Assembly (NCBI RefSeq): GCF_000227585.1
Contig: NZ_CAFB01000050.1
Coordinates: 1-32,870 of the forward strand
DNA length: 32,870 nt
Direction: 5' to 3'
Source: Candidatus Glomeribacter gigasporarum BEG34
Lineage (GTDB): Bacteria > Pseudomonadota > Gammaproteobacteria > Burkholderiales > Burkholderiaceae
Shown here one piece after another: positions 6,352-15,227 of this stretch (within the stretch, counting starts at the first letter, position 1; every line of letters starts with the position of its first letter). A program made the translations under genes and the position numbers. The notes under the pieces were generated by a model. The model saw only the letters and a list, made by a program, of their open reading frames with translations, did not search any database and was not told where the DNA came from.

Positions 6352-9300
6352 TTATACCCCTCTGGCCATCCATGAAAAAGGGCCGCTGATTCGACGGCCC
6401 CGAATGTCGTAGAGCAACACGTAGAACCCTTTCGGATAGGGTTCATCCTTGAAATCGACCACCGCATAAGTCGGTGCTCTGAGCATCGGCTGCACATTCG
6501 GCGCGCCCTGGACATCGATGAAGGTGAGATTGAACGCCACCCACGCGCCGTGCGGCTCATCGGCGTGCGCCTGGCCCTTGCCCGAATCGACCTTGTGCTT
6601 GACCGCGAGCTTGAGATTCAGATCGCTGATCTGGATCAGGCTGTGTGCATCGCTCGCCGCGAAATCGTAATGAATCTTGACGTACCGGAACTCGGCGGCG
6701 AAGGTCTGCGCCTGGCCGGGAGCGTCCCGCCAGGGATCGTCTTCTGTGGCGCGCACCGAAATAGTAGGCGTCACCGGAACCTGGCCGAACAGCGCATGGG
6801 ACGACAGCGTCGCGCTTACCGTAGTGGCGGGCTGCACTGCGCCATAGTCGAGGACTTCTTCATAGCTTGCCGTTTGCGCGGCCGGTTCAAAGTAACGCGG
6901 GAAACCGGCGTCGATTTGATCTTGCGGACTGGACCAGCCTCGGCTTTCAAAATGCTGCTGCCAGCTTTCCTCAGAAATCGGGGCGTAGAGCTGCTGGTCC
7001 TCCAGATAAATGTGACTGAGCGTTGCGTCCGCAAAATCGCTGTGAGTGTCATAGCGCAGCACATAGTCGGGCGGCTGACTCATCGTCGCGTTGACGCTGG
7101 CCGGTTCGCCCAGATTCCCCGCGCTATCGATCCCGGCAATCCAATAGGTATAGGTGCCCGCCGCCTGCACAAAGAAGGTGGTGAACCGGCCGTTGCCTGC
7201 GGTTCCTACGGGCTCGGAGACGGCCCAGCTCGCGCCGACCCGTATCTCATAGTGCTCAATCGGCAAGCTCGCCTCGGCCTTCGACCAGCGCAGCAGGATA
7301 TTGTTGTCGATCACCTCGGCGCGGATCGTCACCGCTGAAGGCGGTTGAACCACGACCGTCACACTCGCAGGCGCGCCCTCATTGCCGGCCACATCGACTG
7401 GCGCGACCCAATAGGTGCGCGCGCCGCCAAAAGTCACTTTCTCCTGAAATTGGGTGGAAAGCGGCGCAGCGATGGCAGTGCCATTCGCCCAGTCACCCCC
7501 ATAGCGCAGCGCATAATGCCGGATCGCAAAAGGCCCCTCTGCAGGCGTCCAGGTCAGCACGATGTTTTCACCGACGAGGGCGGCCTGCAGTTCGGCCACT
7601 TTTGGCGGGGTAATGGTGAACACCAATATTGCGTCTTCCCCCGACATCAGCCCCACCGCATTGACCGCCTTGATGCGAAAGAGATGTTCCCCTGCCGCGA
7701 GCGCCGGCAGTTTCAACACGGTGCCCTGAATCGACCCGACCGGCTTTGCGTCTTCCCACTGTGCGCCGCCCTCGCGCACTTCGTAGAGCGCGACATCGAT
7801 CTCAGGCGATTTGTCCCAGGTCAGTTTCACGCCGTAGGGTTCGATGACATAGGCGAAACCCGTAACGGCCTGCGGCGGGCGTCTGCGGCCCAGCAGGGTT
7901 CGGATCACCGTCACCGGCAGGGACGCGCGGCCCAGAACGTTGAACGCAGTGACGGAAAACGCGTACTCAGCCTCTTCCAGATGGTCGATATCGACCGAAG
8001 CCGAGACGGACTCGCGCGCCTCCCACGCGCCCTGCGTCTTGCGCCACTTCACCCGATAGCGCGCCGCCTGCCCGTGCCAGGAGACGGTCGCCCGCACCCC
8101 AAAGGTGCTGCCGGCCATCCGGTACAGCGATTCGGTCACGTGCAGATCAGTGACGGGATCGGGCGCGCGATGCAGCGTTGAGGTCGGCAGTGGCATCAGC
8201 GTCAAACCTTTTTCGACGGCATCGTATTTGTCGGGCCGGTACGCCAGCCCCGTCACTTCGACGAGGCCCTTTTCGACTTCGACGGCGGCAACCAGCCGCC
8301 AGCTTTCTGGAATCAGATCATCTGCCGACAAGGTCCAGATTGCATCCGGTAGCGGGACTTGCGGCAAGGGTTCCGCGAGCGTGAGCACAGCGCTGGGGCC
8401 AGGCGGCATGGCGAGGGCTGCCGAATGAATCCTGCCGTCCGGCAAAATCAGGTTGAGCGTATAGGCTTGCCCGGCGTCCAGCTCGACCGCATCATCCAGC
8501 GTTACTTCCGTGGCCGTCGCTGCTCGAATGCGTCCCCCCATCCGACGACCGGCGCGATTCGGGTCAGTGGTTTTAAAGACTGCGCCGGGATAGAGCGAAA
8601 ATCCCTCTAATCCGGTGCGAAAAGTGACGGTTTCGGTTTCGTGCTGCTCGGCATAGAGCAGCCACAGTCCCGCCCGATGCGCCTGACCACGGCTGGTGCA
8701 GCCGAAGGCGACGAGTTCCGTTTGCACAACGCCATACTGACGGATCGCCGCTTCGTCGGCGACATATTCGATTTTCTGGCGATAGGCATCGGCCGGATCA
8801 TTCCACGCGACCAAGGCCACCGTATGGCGGGATTTCAGGCTCGCGCCTTCGTATTGGAACAGGCCATCAATCACATTCGCGCGGGTAAAGAGTGCAAGCG
8901 CATCGCTGGGCCGGTCCTGTGCAACGGAAACCACGCCCGTGGACCAGATCAGCACCGCGCGGAACATCGACGCGAAATGCTGCAGGACAGACCAGGCTTG
9001 CTCGGCTCGCTGCAAATAGAGATTGCAGCTAAAGCGCGGCCCCCAGCCGCCGAAGCCGTCCGGCACGCGCTCATCGCAGTACTGGCCGACGGCGTACAGC
9101 GTCCATTTGTCAACCAGCGCCTCGTCGATAAAGCGCCCCAGCCCGTAGCGGTCGTTGGTCACCAGATCATAAAAACACCAGGCCGGATTGTCGCTCCAGG
9201 CAATTTTAAAACGGCCGTCCCATAGGCCCGTGTAAGACCGCGCGGCGGGGTCATAGTTGCTCGGCACTTTGATCCGCAGCCCCCTGAGCTGATAGGCGCG

Positions 9301-10050
9301 GGTCGGGATGCTGCGAAACTGCTCGGCATCCGTCGAAATCGCGATCAGCGCCGAGTTGGGATAGCGCAACTGAGCGCCGATAATGCCGGTGTAGGACTCC
9401 CAGAATAGCGGATTGCGCAGATTCGCCTGCGTCGAATCAGGTGTTAAACGGGTCACGCGCACCGCCCACGGGGCGGGTCCGGTCAGCGGCATCGTGTAGG
9501 CGCGCTGATAGCGGCTGGTGGTTTTGCCTGCGATGGTGTCCTGCACGCGCGTGACAAACCCGCCGCCGGCGCTTTGCGTCTCGATGCGAAATTCAACTGA
9601 GCTGCCCGACAGATCGCCCGTTTCAGGATTCTGATAGGTCAGCTGCGGAACCGACAGTGTCACGCGCAATGCGGTGGTATTCTCATTGCCGAGCGTGCGG
9701 ACTACAGGCTTGTCGTATTTGAGTTCCACCGCGACTGGCGCTTCATAGGCGGTATCGAAGCCGTAGCCGGAGACCGGCTCCTGCAGGGGCGTCCCGCTGC
9801 GATACTGGAGTGTGATGTCCGATAAGTTCAGCGAGCCATCCGGATTCCGGATCGGCGTGTCATCCAGATAGATGCGTTGCAGCGCATCTCCGCTAAAGCC
9901 CTCGATCTCGCCTTCGGAAACCAGATCGATCACATGCGCGATCTGCTTGGAGCGCAGCGTATCGCGGCTTTCGGTCGGCACATGGGTATTGCCGCCGCCT
10001 CCACTGCCTTTGCCGCCCGCGCCTTGAATCTGGTGCGTGGTCTCCGTCAA
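6352..10050 (-). CDS. J: Tail tip host-specificity protein (lambda gpJ-like)
   Basis: 1232 residues, intact, slightly longer than lambda gpJ (1132). The N-terminus has a Gly-rich linker (GGKGSGGGG) and then SKQIAHVIDLVSEGEIEGF, the gpJ signature. The tail-hub domains follow. At about 660-970 four fibronectin type III-like repeats are visible, each beginning with a Pro-Pro or Pro-Asp-Pro motif and containing VxLTW or ILLRW strands. The last third is a receptor-binding region. It is the distal tail protein that contacts the host surface. It overlaps gpI by ATGA. Long frames on the opposite strand here are codon-bias shadows. An intact gpJ beside a wrecked fibre gene is notable. Confidence 0.92.
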   Translation of the reverse strand: MTETTHQIQGAGGKGSGGGGNTHVPTESRDTLRSKQIAHVIDLVSEGEIEGFSGDALQRIYLDDTPIRNPDGSLNLSDITLQYRSGTPLQEPVSGYGFDTAYEAPVAVELKYDKPVVRTLGNENTTALRVTLSVPQLTYQNPETGDLSGSSVEFRIETQSAGGGFVTRVQDTIAGKTTSRYQRAYTMPLTGPAPWAVRVTRLTPDSTQANLRNPLFWESYTGIIGAQLRYPNSALIAISTDAEQFRSIPTRAYQLRGLRIKVPSNYDPAARSYTGLWDGRFKIAWSDNPAWCFYDLVTNDRYGLGRFIDEALVDKWTLYAVGQYCDERVPDGFGGWGPRFSCNLYLQRAEQAWSVLQHFASMFRAVLIWSTGVVSVAQDRPSDALALFTRANVIDGLFQYEGASLKSRHTVALVAWNDPADAYRQKIEYVADEAAIRQYGVVQTELVAFGCTSRGQAHRAGLWLLYAEQHETETVTFRTGLEGFSLYPGAVFKTTDPNRAGRRMGGRIRAATATEVTLDDAVELDAGQAYTLNLILPDGRIHSAALAMPPGPSAVLTLAEPLPQVPLPDAIWTLSADDLIPESWRLVAAVEVEKGLVEVTGLAYRPDKYDAVEKGLTLMPLPTSTLHRAPDPVTDLHVTESLYRMAGSTFGVRATVSWHGQAARYRVKWRKTQGAWEARESVSASVDIDHLEEAEYAFSVTAFNVLGRASLPVTVIRTLLGRRRPPQAVTGFAYVIEPYGVKLTWDKSPEIDVALYEVREGGAQWEDAKPVGSIQGTVLKLPALAAGEHLFRIKAVNAVGLMSGEDAILVFTITPPKVAELQAALVGENIVLTWTPAEGPFAIRHYALRYGGDWANGTAIAAPLSTQFQEKVTFGGARTYWVAPVDVAGNEGAPASVTVVVQPPSAVTIRAEVIDNNILLRWSKAEASLPIEHYEIRVGASWAVSEPVGTAGNGRFTTFFVQAAGTYTYWIAGIDSAGNLGEPASVNATMSQPPDYVLRYDTHSDFADATLSHIYLEDQQLYAPISEESWQQHFESRGWSSPQDQIDAGFPRYFEPAAQTASYEEVLDYGAVQPATTVSATLSSHALFGQVPVTPTISVRATEDDPWRDAPGQAQTFAAEFRYVKIHYDFAASDAHSLIQISDLNLKLAVKHKVDSGKGQAHADEPHGAWVAFNLTFIDVQGAPNVQPMLRAPTYAVVDFKDEPYPKGFYVLLYDIRGRRISGPFSWMARGV

Positions 10051-10616
10051 ATGGCGATCTCCCCGGTCGACAGCGAAGCGCCAATCACCTGTGAGCCGAC
10101 CCGCAGCTCGCCGTACAGCACCGGCACGCAGTGACCTTGCGCGAGGGTGTTGACCGGCCCGTCAAAGGCGTAGGAGGGCTGGTTTTCGGGCCGGTCTTTG
10201 ACATCCAACGGCGGCGGGCGAAACAGCAGTTGCGAGACGCCGGACAAGGCCAGCGAGGTGCCGACCGCCTTCATCCCGCCAATCAGCCAGGCGGGCATCG
10301 CCAGCGGATTCCAGAAGGCAAGCCCGATTAAGACCGCGCCCAGCACCACGTTCAGAAACCCACGGCCTGCGCCCGCAATCACCGGCACGATTTTGATGAC
10401 GCTGCCTGCGGAGTGCGTATGCAGTTCTTCCTGACCGACATTGCGCTGGCCTACAAAAAACCGATAGCCCGGTGCACTGTGGGTCAGTAAATAATCTCTG
10501 AAGCCGGGCAGTTGCACGGAAAGCGCCCGCACCGCCTCCAGCGGGCTTGCTACCTCAAGGCGGAAGCGATGGCCGAAGCGGCGACCTAAATGACCGTAGA
10601 GCCGGATATCACGCAT
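10047..10616 (-). CDS. I: Tail tip assembly protein (lambda gpI-like)
   Basis: 189 residues, close to lambda gpI (223). The N-terminus (MRDIRLYGHLGRRFGHRFRL, then VASPLEAVRAL) is the typical ubiquitin-like fold of gpI-family proteins. A hydrophobic, Gly/Ala-rich middle (IKIVPVIAGAGRGFLNVVLG, LIGLAFWNP) may be a membrane-like or membrane-inserting segment, as seen in this family. It starts 8 bases inside gpK and ends overlapping gpJ, so translation is coupled. The role is assembly of the tail tip; it is not necessarily a structural subunit. No damage is seen. Confidence 0.87.
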   Translation of the reverse strand: MRDIRLYGHLGRRFGHRFRLEVASPLEAVRALSVQLPGFRDYLLTHSAPGYRFFVGQRNVGQEELHTHSAGSVIKIVPVIAGAGRGFLNVVLGAVLIGLAFWNPLAMPAWLIGGMKAVGTSLALSGVSQLLFRPPPLDVKDRPENQPSYAFDGPVNTLAQGHCVPVLYGELRVGSQVIGASLSTGEIAI

Positions 10617-11322
10617 TCAGCAGGTTCCGATGCCGCAAGCAATGGGTCGTGCATTTTCGCCAATAGCCGCCGTAGATCGATTCCGCTGACAAATGTCCTT
10701 GGCAATGCTGGAGGATACGGCCGCCGCCTAGATAAATAGCGCTGTGGTTCGGGACAGGGGCAGCGTTTTGCATCAGCAAGACATCATGCTGTTGTAAAGC
10801 GGGCAGCGGGACTTCGATAAAGCCTGCCTCATCAAAATGATCGAGATACAGGTTGCCGCCCTGGGTCCACCATTCGGGCGCGCGTTCAAAGTCCGGCAGA
10901 TCAAGGCGCAGTGCTCGTTGATAATAGTCCCGAATCAGCGTGTAGCAATCGAGGATGCCGTGAGAGAACGGCCGGCCAATCAGCGGCGCTTGGTAACCGC
11001 TGGGTTGAAAGGTGCGCAACGCGCCGGTCGGCCAATTCACAATCAGCCACGGCAGACCTGTCTGTTCACACATCACGCGGTCGGCTTCGCTCGGCAGCGG
11101 CGGCAGATTCGGGTGAGAGTGCACGATGCAGACCACCTCGCCCGCCTCTTCCGCTGCCGCATAGTCTTCCGGATGCAAGATGAAATGCGCGTCGCTGGCC
11201 GCCAGGTTGCGGCATGGCACATAGTGTTCCTGACCGTTCGCTTTGAGGATGAGGCCGCACGATTCACGCGGATAGTCGGCGGCCGCGTGGGTGCGCAGCG
11301 CTTCGAGGACGGAAGCTTGCAT
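10609..11322 (-). CDS. K: Tail tip protein with JAMM and NlpC/P60 domains (gpK-like)
   Basis: 237 residues. The N-terminal half is a JAB1/MPN (JAMM) metalloprotease domain with SCGLI near the start and the zinc motif HSHPNLPPLPSEAD. The C-terminal half (from about residue 135) is an NlpC/P60 cell-wall peptidase domain with a catalytic Cys in GILDCYTLIRDYY, a His in PNHSAIYLGGG and a later His in ILQHCQG. Lambda gpK has the same two-domain plan and is thought to act at the tail tip, opening peptidoglycan. The start codon lies at the edge of the BrnTA operator region, so transcription entering from upstream must cross the inserted toxin-antitoxin cassette. Confidence 0.9.
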   Translation of the reverse strand: MQASVLEALRTHAAADYPRESCGLILKANGQEHYVPCRNLAASDAHFILHPEDYAAAEEAGEVVCIVHSHPNLPPLPSEADRVMCEQTGLPWLIVNWPTGALRTFQPSGYQAPLIGRPFSHGILDCYTLIRDYYQRALRLDLPDFERAPEWWTQGGNLYLDHFDEAGFIEVPLPALQQHDVLLMQNAAPVPNHSAIYLGGGRILQHCQGHLSAESIYGGYWRKCTTHCLRHRNLLNA

Positions 11323-11346
11323 ATACTGTATATTTTAGTAATATAC
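11322..11346 (+). promoter_or_regulatory. Overlapping dyads in the K-brnT intergenic gap (candidate BrnA operator)
   Basis: An 11-bp dyad, TATACTGTATA (11322-11332), overlaps a second one made of GTATATT (11328-11334), five bases, and AATATAC (11340-11346). They fill most of the 29 bp between the divergent starts of gpK and brnT. The position fits autorepression by the BrnA ribbon-helix-helix protein. TATACT or TATATT could be the -10 of the brnT promoter. The gpK start codon overlaps the first base of the dyad. Confidence 0.5.
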
Positions 11347-11351
11347 GACTG

Positions 11352-11651
11352 ATGGATTTTTCTGCCGTTGCGGGTTTTGACTGGAATGCCGGGAATGCCC
11401 GCAAAAGCGCCGAAAAGCATGATGTCAGCCAGATCGAGGCGGAGCAGGTGTTTTTCAATCAGCCCTTGCTGGTCGTGGAAGATGCAGCGCACAGTCAGAC
11501 AGAATCCCGCTGGCATGCCTTGGGCGTGACCGACGCCGGGCGGTGTTTGCATATCACGTTTACACTACGCGCCCATAACACGCTTATCCGCGTGATTTCA
11601 GCGCGCGCCATGAGCCACAAAGAGCGGAAACTTTATGAACAAGCCTCTTAA
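11352..11651 (+). CDS. brnT: BrnT family toxin (ribonuclease, DUF497)
   Basis: 99 residues, the usual size for BrnT. Family landmarks are visible: FDWNAGNARKSAEKHDVS at the N-terminus (the F-W-D/N-x-x-K-N-x-x-KH-GVS pattern), then AEQVFFNQPLLVVED, RWHALGVTDAGR and a C-terminal VISARAMSHKERKLYE, matching the R-I-I-S-AR-x-A-x-x-x-E-R-x-x-Y ending. BrnT folds like RelE-type RNases and halts translation until BrnA binds it. It overlaps brnA by 17 bp, the usual coupling. It lies opposite to the tail operon, between L and K, with its own operator. No damage is seen. Confidence 0.9.
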   Translation: MDFSAVAGFDWNAGNARKSAEKHDVSQIEAEQVFFNQPLLVVEDAAHSQTESRWHALGVTDAGRCLHITFTLRAHNTLIRVISARAMSHKERKLYEQAS

Positions 11652-11922
11652 ACCCATCCCAAAGTTCGCATCGGAAGCGGAAGAACGCGCCTTTTGGGAA
11701 ACGCCGGACAATGACAGCACCGCGTATCTCGACTGGTCGAAAGCGAAACGCGCGGTCTTTCCGAATCTCAAGCCATCCACGCAAGCGATCTCGCTGCGGT
11801 TGCCGGTGTCATTGCTGAGTGCGATCAAAGTGCGCGCGAACCGGATGGACGTGCCGTACCAGTCGCTGATCAAAACCTGGCTGGCCGAGAAGGCAGCGGA
11901 AACAGATCAGCGCTCAGCCTAA
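11635..11922 (+). CDS. brnA: BrnA family antitoxin (ribbon-helix-helix)
   Basis: 95 residues. The start ATG lies within the last codons of brnT. The N-terminal part (PKFASEAEERAFWETPDN, DSTAYLDWSKAKR) is the toxin-binding tail typical of BrnA. The C-terminal part (AISLRLPVSLLSAIKVRANR, then PYQSLIKTWLAEK) is a CopG/MetJ-like ribbon-helix-helix DNA-binding domain. It neutralises BrnT and represses the operon, probably through the dyads before brnT. The stop lies 3 bases from the convergent gpL stop, so the cassette fits with almost no spare sequence. Confidence 0.9.
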   Translation: MNKPLKPIPKFASEAEERAFWETPDNDSTAYLDWSKAKRAVFPNLKPSTQAISLRLPVSLLSAIKVRANRMDVPYQSLIKTWLAEKAAETDQRSA

Positions 11923-11925
11923 GCC

Positions 11926-12618
11926 TTACCGCGTCAACCCCGCCCCTGGAAAGCCCCCAAAGTTAAGCACGCCATACTCCCCAAAGCGGCATTTGCAGCT
12001 GGACAGACGCTTGCCGCACCGATCTTGGTGCGGATCAGCGGTGGGCCGGTCGTTCTCATCAAAATATGCGTTCCCTGTGTAGCCGCACTCGGCTGAGCGG
12101 TAAACCCAAGTGCAGGTCGCCTGAATGACCTGCCGGCCTGGGAGCCGCACGCCCGGCAAATCGATGGAGGCGGCCAGCTCAAACTCCAAATAAACGGCAT
12201 TCTCTGCCGCCTTCCGGTCGACACACCAGATTTCATCGGAAAAGTGCTGGTTCGGATCGGCCTCTGGGTTGCCTTCTGGGAAATTGACCGCATCCAGAAA
12301 GCGCGCAAAAGTGCGTTTGCGTATCAATCGGCAGCCGACAAAATCCTCAAAGGCCCGCGCTTCGGCCCCGAGCAGACCGCCGATATTGGCGACCCTGATC
12401 CGTGGACGCGGCAGCGCGCCTTGACCACGCCGCTCAAAGCCTTCGGCTTCAATCGGCAGCCGGACATAGGGCTGACCCTGCCAGACCACATCGCGGCCCA
12501 GGGCGTTGACGCCTGCATGGAAACGCAAAATTTCTCCGCCCCATAGACGTAAATCCAACTCAAACAGTTCCACCAGCGCGGAGGGACTGAGTTTCTGGAC
12601 TTCTGTTTGGATCGTCAT
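11926..12618 (-). CDS. L: Minor tail protein L
   Basis: 230 residues, nearly identical in size to lambda gpL (232). The N-terminus (TIQTEVQKLSPSALVELFEL) matches the gpL opening. The C-terminal domain holds four conserved cysteines in CTWVYRSAECGYTG and DRCGKRLSSCKCRFG, which in lambda gpL bind an iron-sulfur cluster. It ends in the common NFGGFPGAG motif. It is a tail-tip component; the start overlaps the gpM stop (ATGA). The 3' end is complete despite the neighbouring brnTA insertion. Confidence 0.9.
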   Translation of the reverse strand: MTIQTEVQKLSPSALVELFELDLRLWGGEILRFHAGVNALGRDVVWQGQPYVRLPIEAEGFERRGQGALPRPRIRVANIGGLLGAEARAFEDFVGCRLIRKRTFARFLDAVNFPEGNPEADPNQHFSDEIWCVDRKAAENAVYLEFELAASIDLPGVRLPGRQVIQATCTWVYRSAECGYTGNAYFDENDRPTADPHQDRCGKRLSSCKCRFGEYGVLNFGGFPGAGLTR

Positions 12619-12953
12619 ACGCTGTCGAACACCTGCTCAAAGGTGCATTGGATGCGCCACACCCGGCCCGGCTCGACCTGCGGCGTCCATTCCGAGCAGC
12701 GGAATAACTGGCTTTCTGTCTCACCCGGTGGCTGCCACCGAAACGGACGACTGCCCTGATGTGCCCTGAGAAACGCAACCAGCGCCTGATACGGCGCTTC
12801 GCCCTTGAACAGAAAGCTCAGCTGCCAGACCTGCTGAATCGGGTGCAGTCCATCGGGCGCACGCTGCTCATATCCATCGCTGTAGCGGGCAATCAGCAGC
12901 CGGGGCTTTTCCGTCAACGAGGCGCTTTGCGGACAGACGGCAAAGGTTTCCAT
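12615..12953 (-). CDS. M: Minor tail protein M
   Basis: 112 residues, like lambda gpM (109). Typical features: a C-x-x-S-A-S-L-T-E-like opening (AVCPQSASLTEKPRLLIARY), the SDGYEQRAPDGLHP segment and the RPFRWQPPGE motif of gpM/DUF-type minor tail proteins. It links the tape-measure-containing tail tip to the tube. It is placed between H and L, with TGATG overlap to H and ATGA overlap to L, implying coupled translation. No defects are seen. Confidence 0.88.
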   Translation of the reverse strand: METFAVCPQSASLTEKPRLLIARYSDGYEQRAPDGLHPIQQVWQLSFLFKGEAPYQALVAFLRAHQGSRPFRWQPPGETESQLFRCSEWTPQVEPGRVWRIQCTFEQVFDSV

Positions 12954-15199
12954 CAGGCGAGCAACCCGCCGGGCCGTTGTTCTTCGACAATCACTTGCCG
13001 CACCACACCCCCGATGCGTTGCGCCAACTGGGAGAGGGGAACATCTGAGGTCTGATCGCGTATTTGAGAAACGCCTGTTTGCGTGTTGACGGTGACAGTG
13101 ACGTTGGCGGGTCCCGCCAGCCTGGGTAAGACGGCATTCGGAACCACCCGACCCGCCACATCCGGTACAAAGAGCTCCGGCCCGTGTTCCCCGACCAGCG
13201 CGGGGATACCCGGCACAGGCCGCCCGCCGACAGCAAAGTGAGGCAGTGCACGGTTGCCGCTCGGAGCCACATCGAGCTTTCCAGCGGCCTGGCTGGAGAG
13301 GGCGGTAGAAGAGACGGCCCCCGCACTGCCGAACACGCCTTTGATGAAATGCCCGATGGCGCTCAGGAACCCCGACCCGCCTTCACCCAGAAATTCCGTC
13401 TGTAGTTGAATGATCCAGCGCTTCCAGGTCAGTTGATAGAGCAGCTCCAGCACCGAGGCTTTGAGCATGTCGCCGAGCCGCTGAAACACGCTTCTGCCGG
13501 AGTCGAACAGATTCATAAACGCATCGTGTGCGGCGCGCTCAATACCACTGAACAGATCGATGATCGCCTGACGGTCGGCTTTCACGGCTTCCAGCATCCG
13601 CACCTGAGCCTTGAAGGCGTCGGCCTGCGAGGCAAGCTGTTCGACTTCCTGTTGGTCAAGCACCAGTCCCGTTTTCTGCGCCTCCGCGAGCAATTGCCGC
13701 ACCTGAAGGTCAATCTGGCGTGCAGCGGTCAGTTGCGCGATGGCCGCGCGGCTTTTGCCGATCAGATCAATTTCAAAGCGCAGCTGGTCCAAGGCCTGGG
13801 TATTGCTCTCCCGCCAATCTTTAAGGCGATTGTCAAATTCCGCGCGCGCTTTGAGTTGCAGCGCGGCTTCCAGTTGCTGGCGAAGGTTCTGATACTGACG
13901 GCTGTTTTTGTTCAAGCCTGCCGTCTCCAGATCGAGCAGCCGGACCGCCGCTTCACGGGCAAGGGCGCTTTCTTTCAGACCCGCCGCTTCCGCTTTCAGG
14001 CGTTGAATATACCGCTTCAGACTTTGGATGGCGTTCTCGATCCGGCTGCTTTCCGCGCGGGGAAACAGTGCGCCGCCTAATCGGTTTTGAAGCCCTAAGT
14101 CTTGCGGTAACTTCGGGGCCGGGTGCGCCGTCAAGGCATTGAGCGCCTGTTGGCGCTCCGCCAGCAGGTGCAGATACTTCAGCGCTTTCTCATTGCCCGC
14201 GATCTGCTGATTCAAAATAGCGATATCGCCGCTTTCCCACCAGCGTTTGAATCCGGTGAGCGACTCCAATTCTCGTTTCTGTTTTTTCAGTTCGGCCAGC
14301 CGCCGGGTGGTCTCTTGAATGTCCTGTTGTATATCCTTGTTCGGGTCGTGCAGCGCCATCACGGACAACGCGCCCCAAAAACTCCTAATAGCCTGCCTTG
14401 CGGCATGGAAGGCATCGACCAGGGCCAGCATCTGTCTGAGCCACTTCGTCAGCGTTGGCAACACGTCCACAGCCAGTTGCTGGCTCAGCGCGCGGGACTG
14501 CGCTTTGAGCTTCGTCAGATCGTGGTGAAAGCGCTGGGCCGCCTCCACCGCCTCCTGGCCGACTAAAAGACCAAAGCGCTGCGCCTCGCGGCCCGCCTCG
14601 CGTAAGGCTGCGCCGCCTTCATTGAGCATCGGGATCAGCTCGACGCCTGCGGTTCGGAACAGACGAAAGGCCAGCGCCGACTTCGTGGGTCCATCGGGCA
14701 GCCGGGCAAAGACGTCCGCCACCTGAAGCATCACCTCGCGGGTGGAACGCAACCGGCCCTGCGCGTCCTGGACTGCGATCCCCATCGCCTGAAACAGCCG
14801 CGCCTGGTTGCGCGCGCCGGAGGCGGCCTGTTGCAGTCGACTGGCCAACCAACGTAAGCCGCTGCCGAGCGTGGTGACACTGACGTGGGCCTGCTGCCCG
14901 GCGTAAGCGAGTTCCTGAAAGGCGCGGATGGATACACCCGCCCGCGAGGCATCCAGGCCAATCTGGCCGATCTCGGTGATCGTCCGTTCCAGGCTCTCGA
15001 CCGCCTGCTTCGGCCACTCCAGCAGCTTATGAGTGAGTTCGGAACTGATCCCGGCCCACACGCCCGCGATGCGTCCGACTTGACGGGCGAAGCGGTCGGT
15101 AAAGCGTTTCGTTTCGTATTCGGATTTGGACAGCCCTTCGGTAAATTCCGCCGCATTCAATCCGAGCAGAATGTTGAGCCGTCCGAGGTCGCCGGCCAT
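12953..15199 (-). CDS. H: Tail tape measure protein (gpH-like)
   Basis: 748 residues, similar to lambda gpH (853). The N-terminal ~100 residues (GDLGRLNILLGLNAAEFTEG) are the conserved TMP start. Long Ala/Gln/Leu/Arg-rich coiled-coil stretches follow (about 300-540) with a small hydrophobic patch near the C-terminus. The end (about 640-748) has the SGNRALPHFAVGGRPVPGIP and LVGEHGPELFVP motif typical of lambda and P2-like tape measures. It sets tail length and is ejected at infection. The start at 15199 has a good AGGAG ribosome site, 28 bases after gpT. No frame break is seen. Confidence 0.92.
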   Translation of the reverse strand: MAGDLGRLNILLGLNAAEFTEGLSKSEYETKRFTDRFARQVGRIAGVWAGISSELTHKLLEWPKQAVESLERTITEIGQIGLDASRAGVSIRAFQELAYAGQQAHVSVTTLGSGLRWLASRLQQAASGARNQARLFQAMGIAVQDAQGRLRSTREVMLQVADVFARLPDGPTKSALAFRLFRTAGVELIPMLNEGGAALREAGREAQRFGLLVGQEAVEAAQRFHHDLTKLKAQSRALSQQLAVDVLPTLTKWLRQMLALVDAFHAARQAIRSFWGALSVMALHDPNKDIQQDIQETTRRLAELKKQKRELESLTGFKRWWESGDIAILNQQIAGNEKALKYLHLLAERQQALNALTAHPAPKLPQDLGLQNRLGGALFPRAESSRIENAIQSLKRYIQRLKAEAAGLKESALAREAAVRLLDLETAGLNKNSRQYQNLRQQLEAALQLKARAEFDNRLKDWRESNTQALDQLRFEIDLIGKSRAAIAQLTAARQIDLQVRQLLAEAQKTGLVLDQQEVEQLASQADAFKAQVRMLEAVKADRQAIIDLFSGIERAAHDAFMNLFDSGRSVFQRLGDMLKASVLELLYQLTWKRWIIQLQTEFLGEGGSGFLSAIGHFIKGVFGSAGAVSSTALSSQAAGKLDVAPSGNRALPHFAVGGRPVPGIPALVGEHGPELFVPDVAGRVVPNAVLPRLAGPANVTVTVNTQTGVSQIRDQTSDVPLSQLAQRIGGVVRQVIVEEQRPGGLLA

Positions 15200-15227
15200 T
15201 GCAAGACTCCTTTATCGGTTATGTGCT

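Noticed and set aside
6550-8181. Two long plus-strand frames opposite gpJ
   Set aside because: They are shadows of a GC-rich 1232-codon gene and show skewed Arg/Gly/His composition with no recognisable domain.
13406-14566. Long plus-strand frames opposite the tape measure gene
   Set aside because: Shadow frames of gpH with no ribosome sites or recognisable domains.
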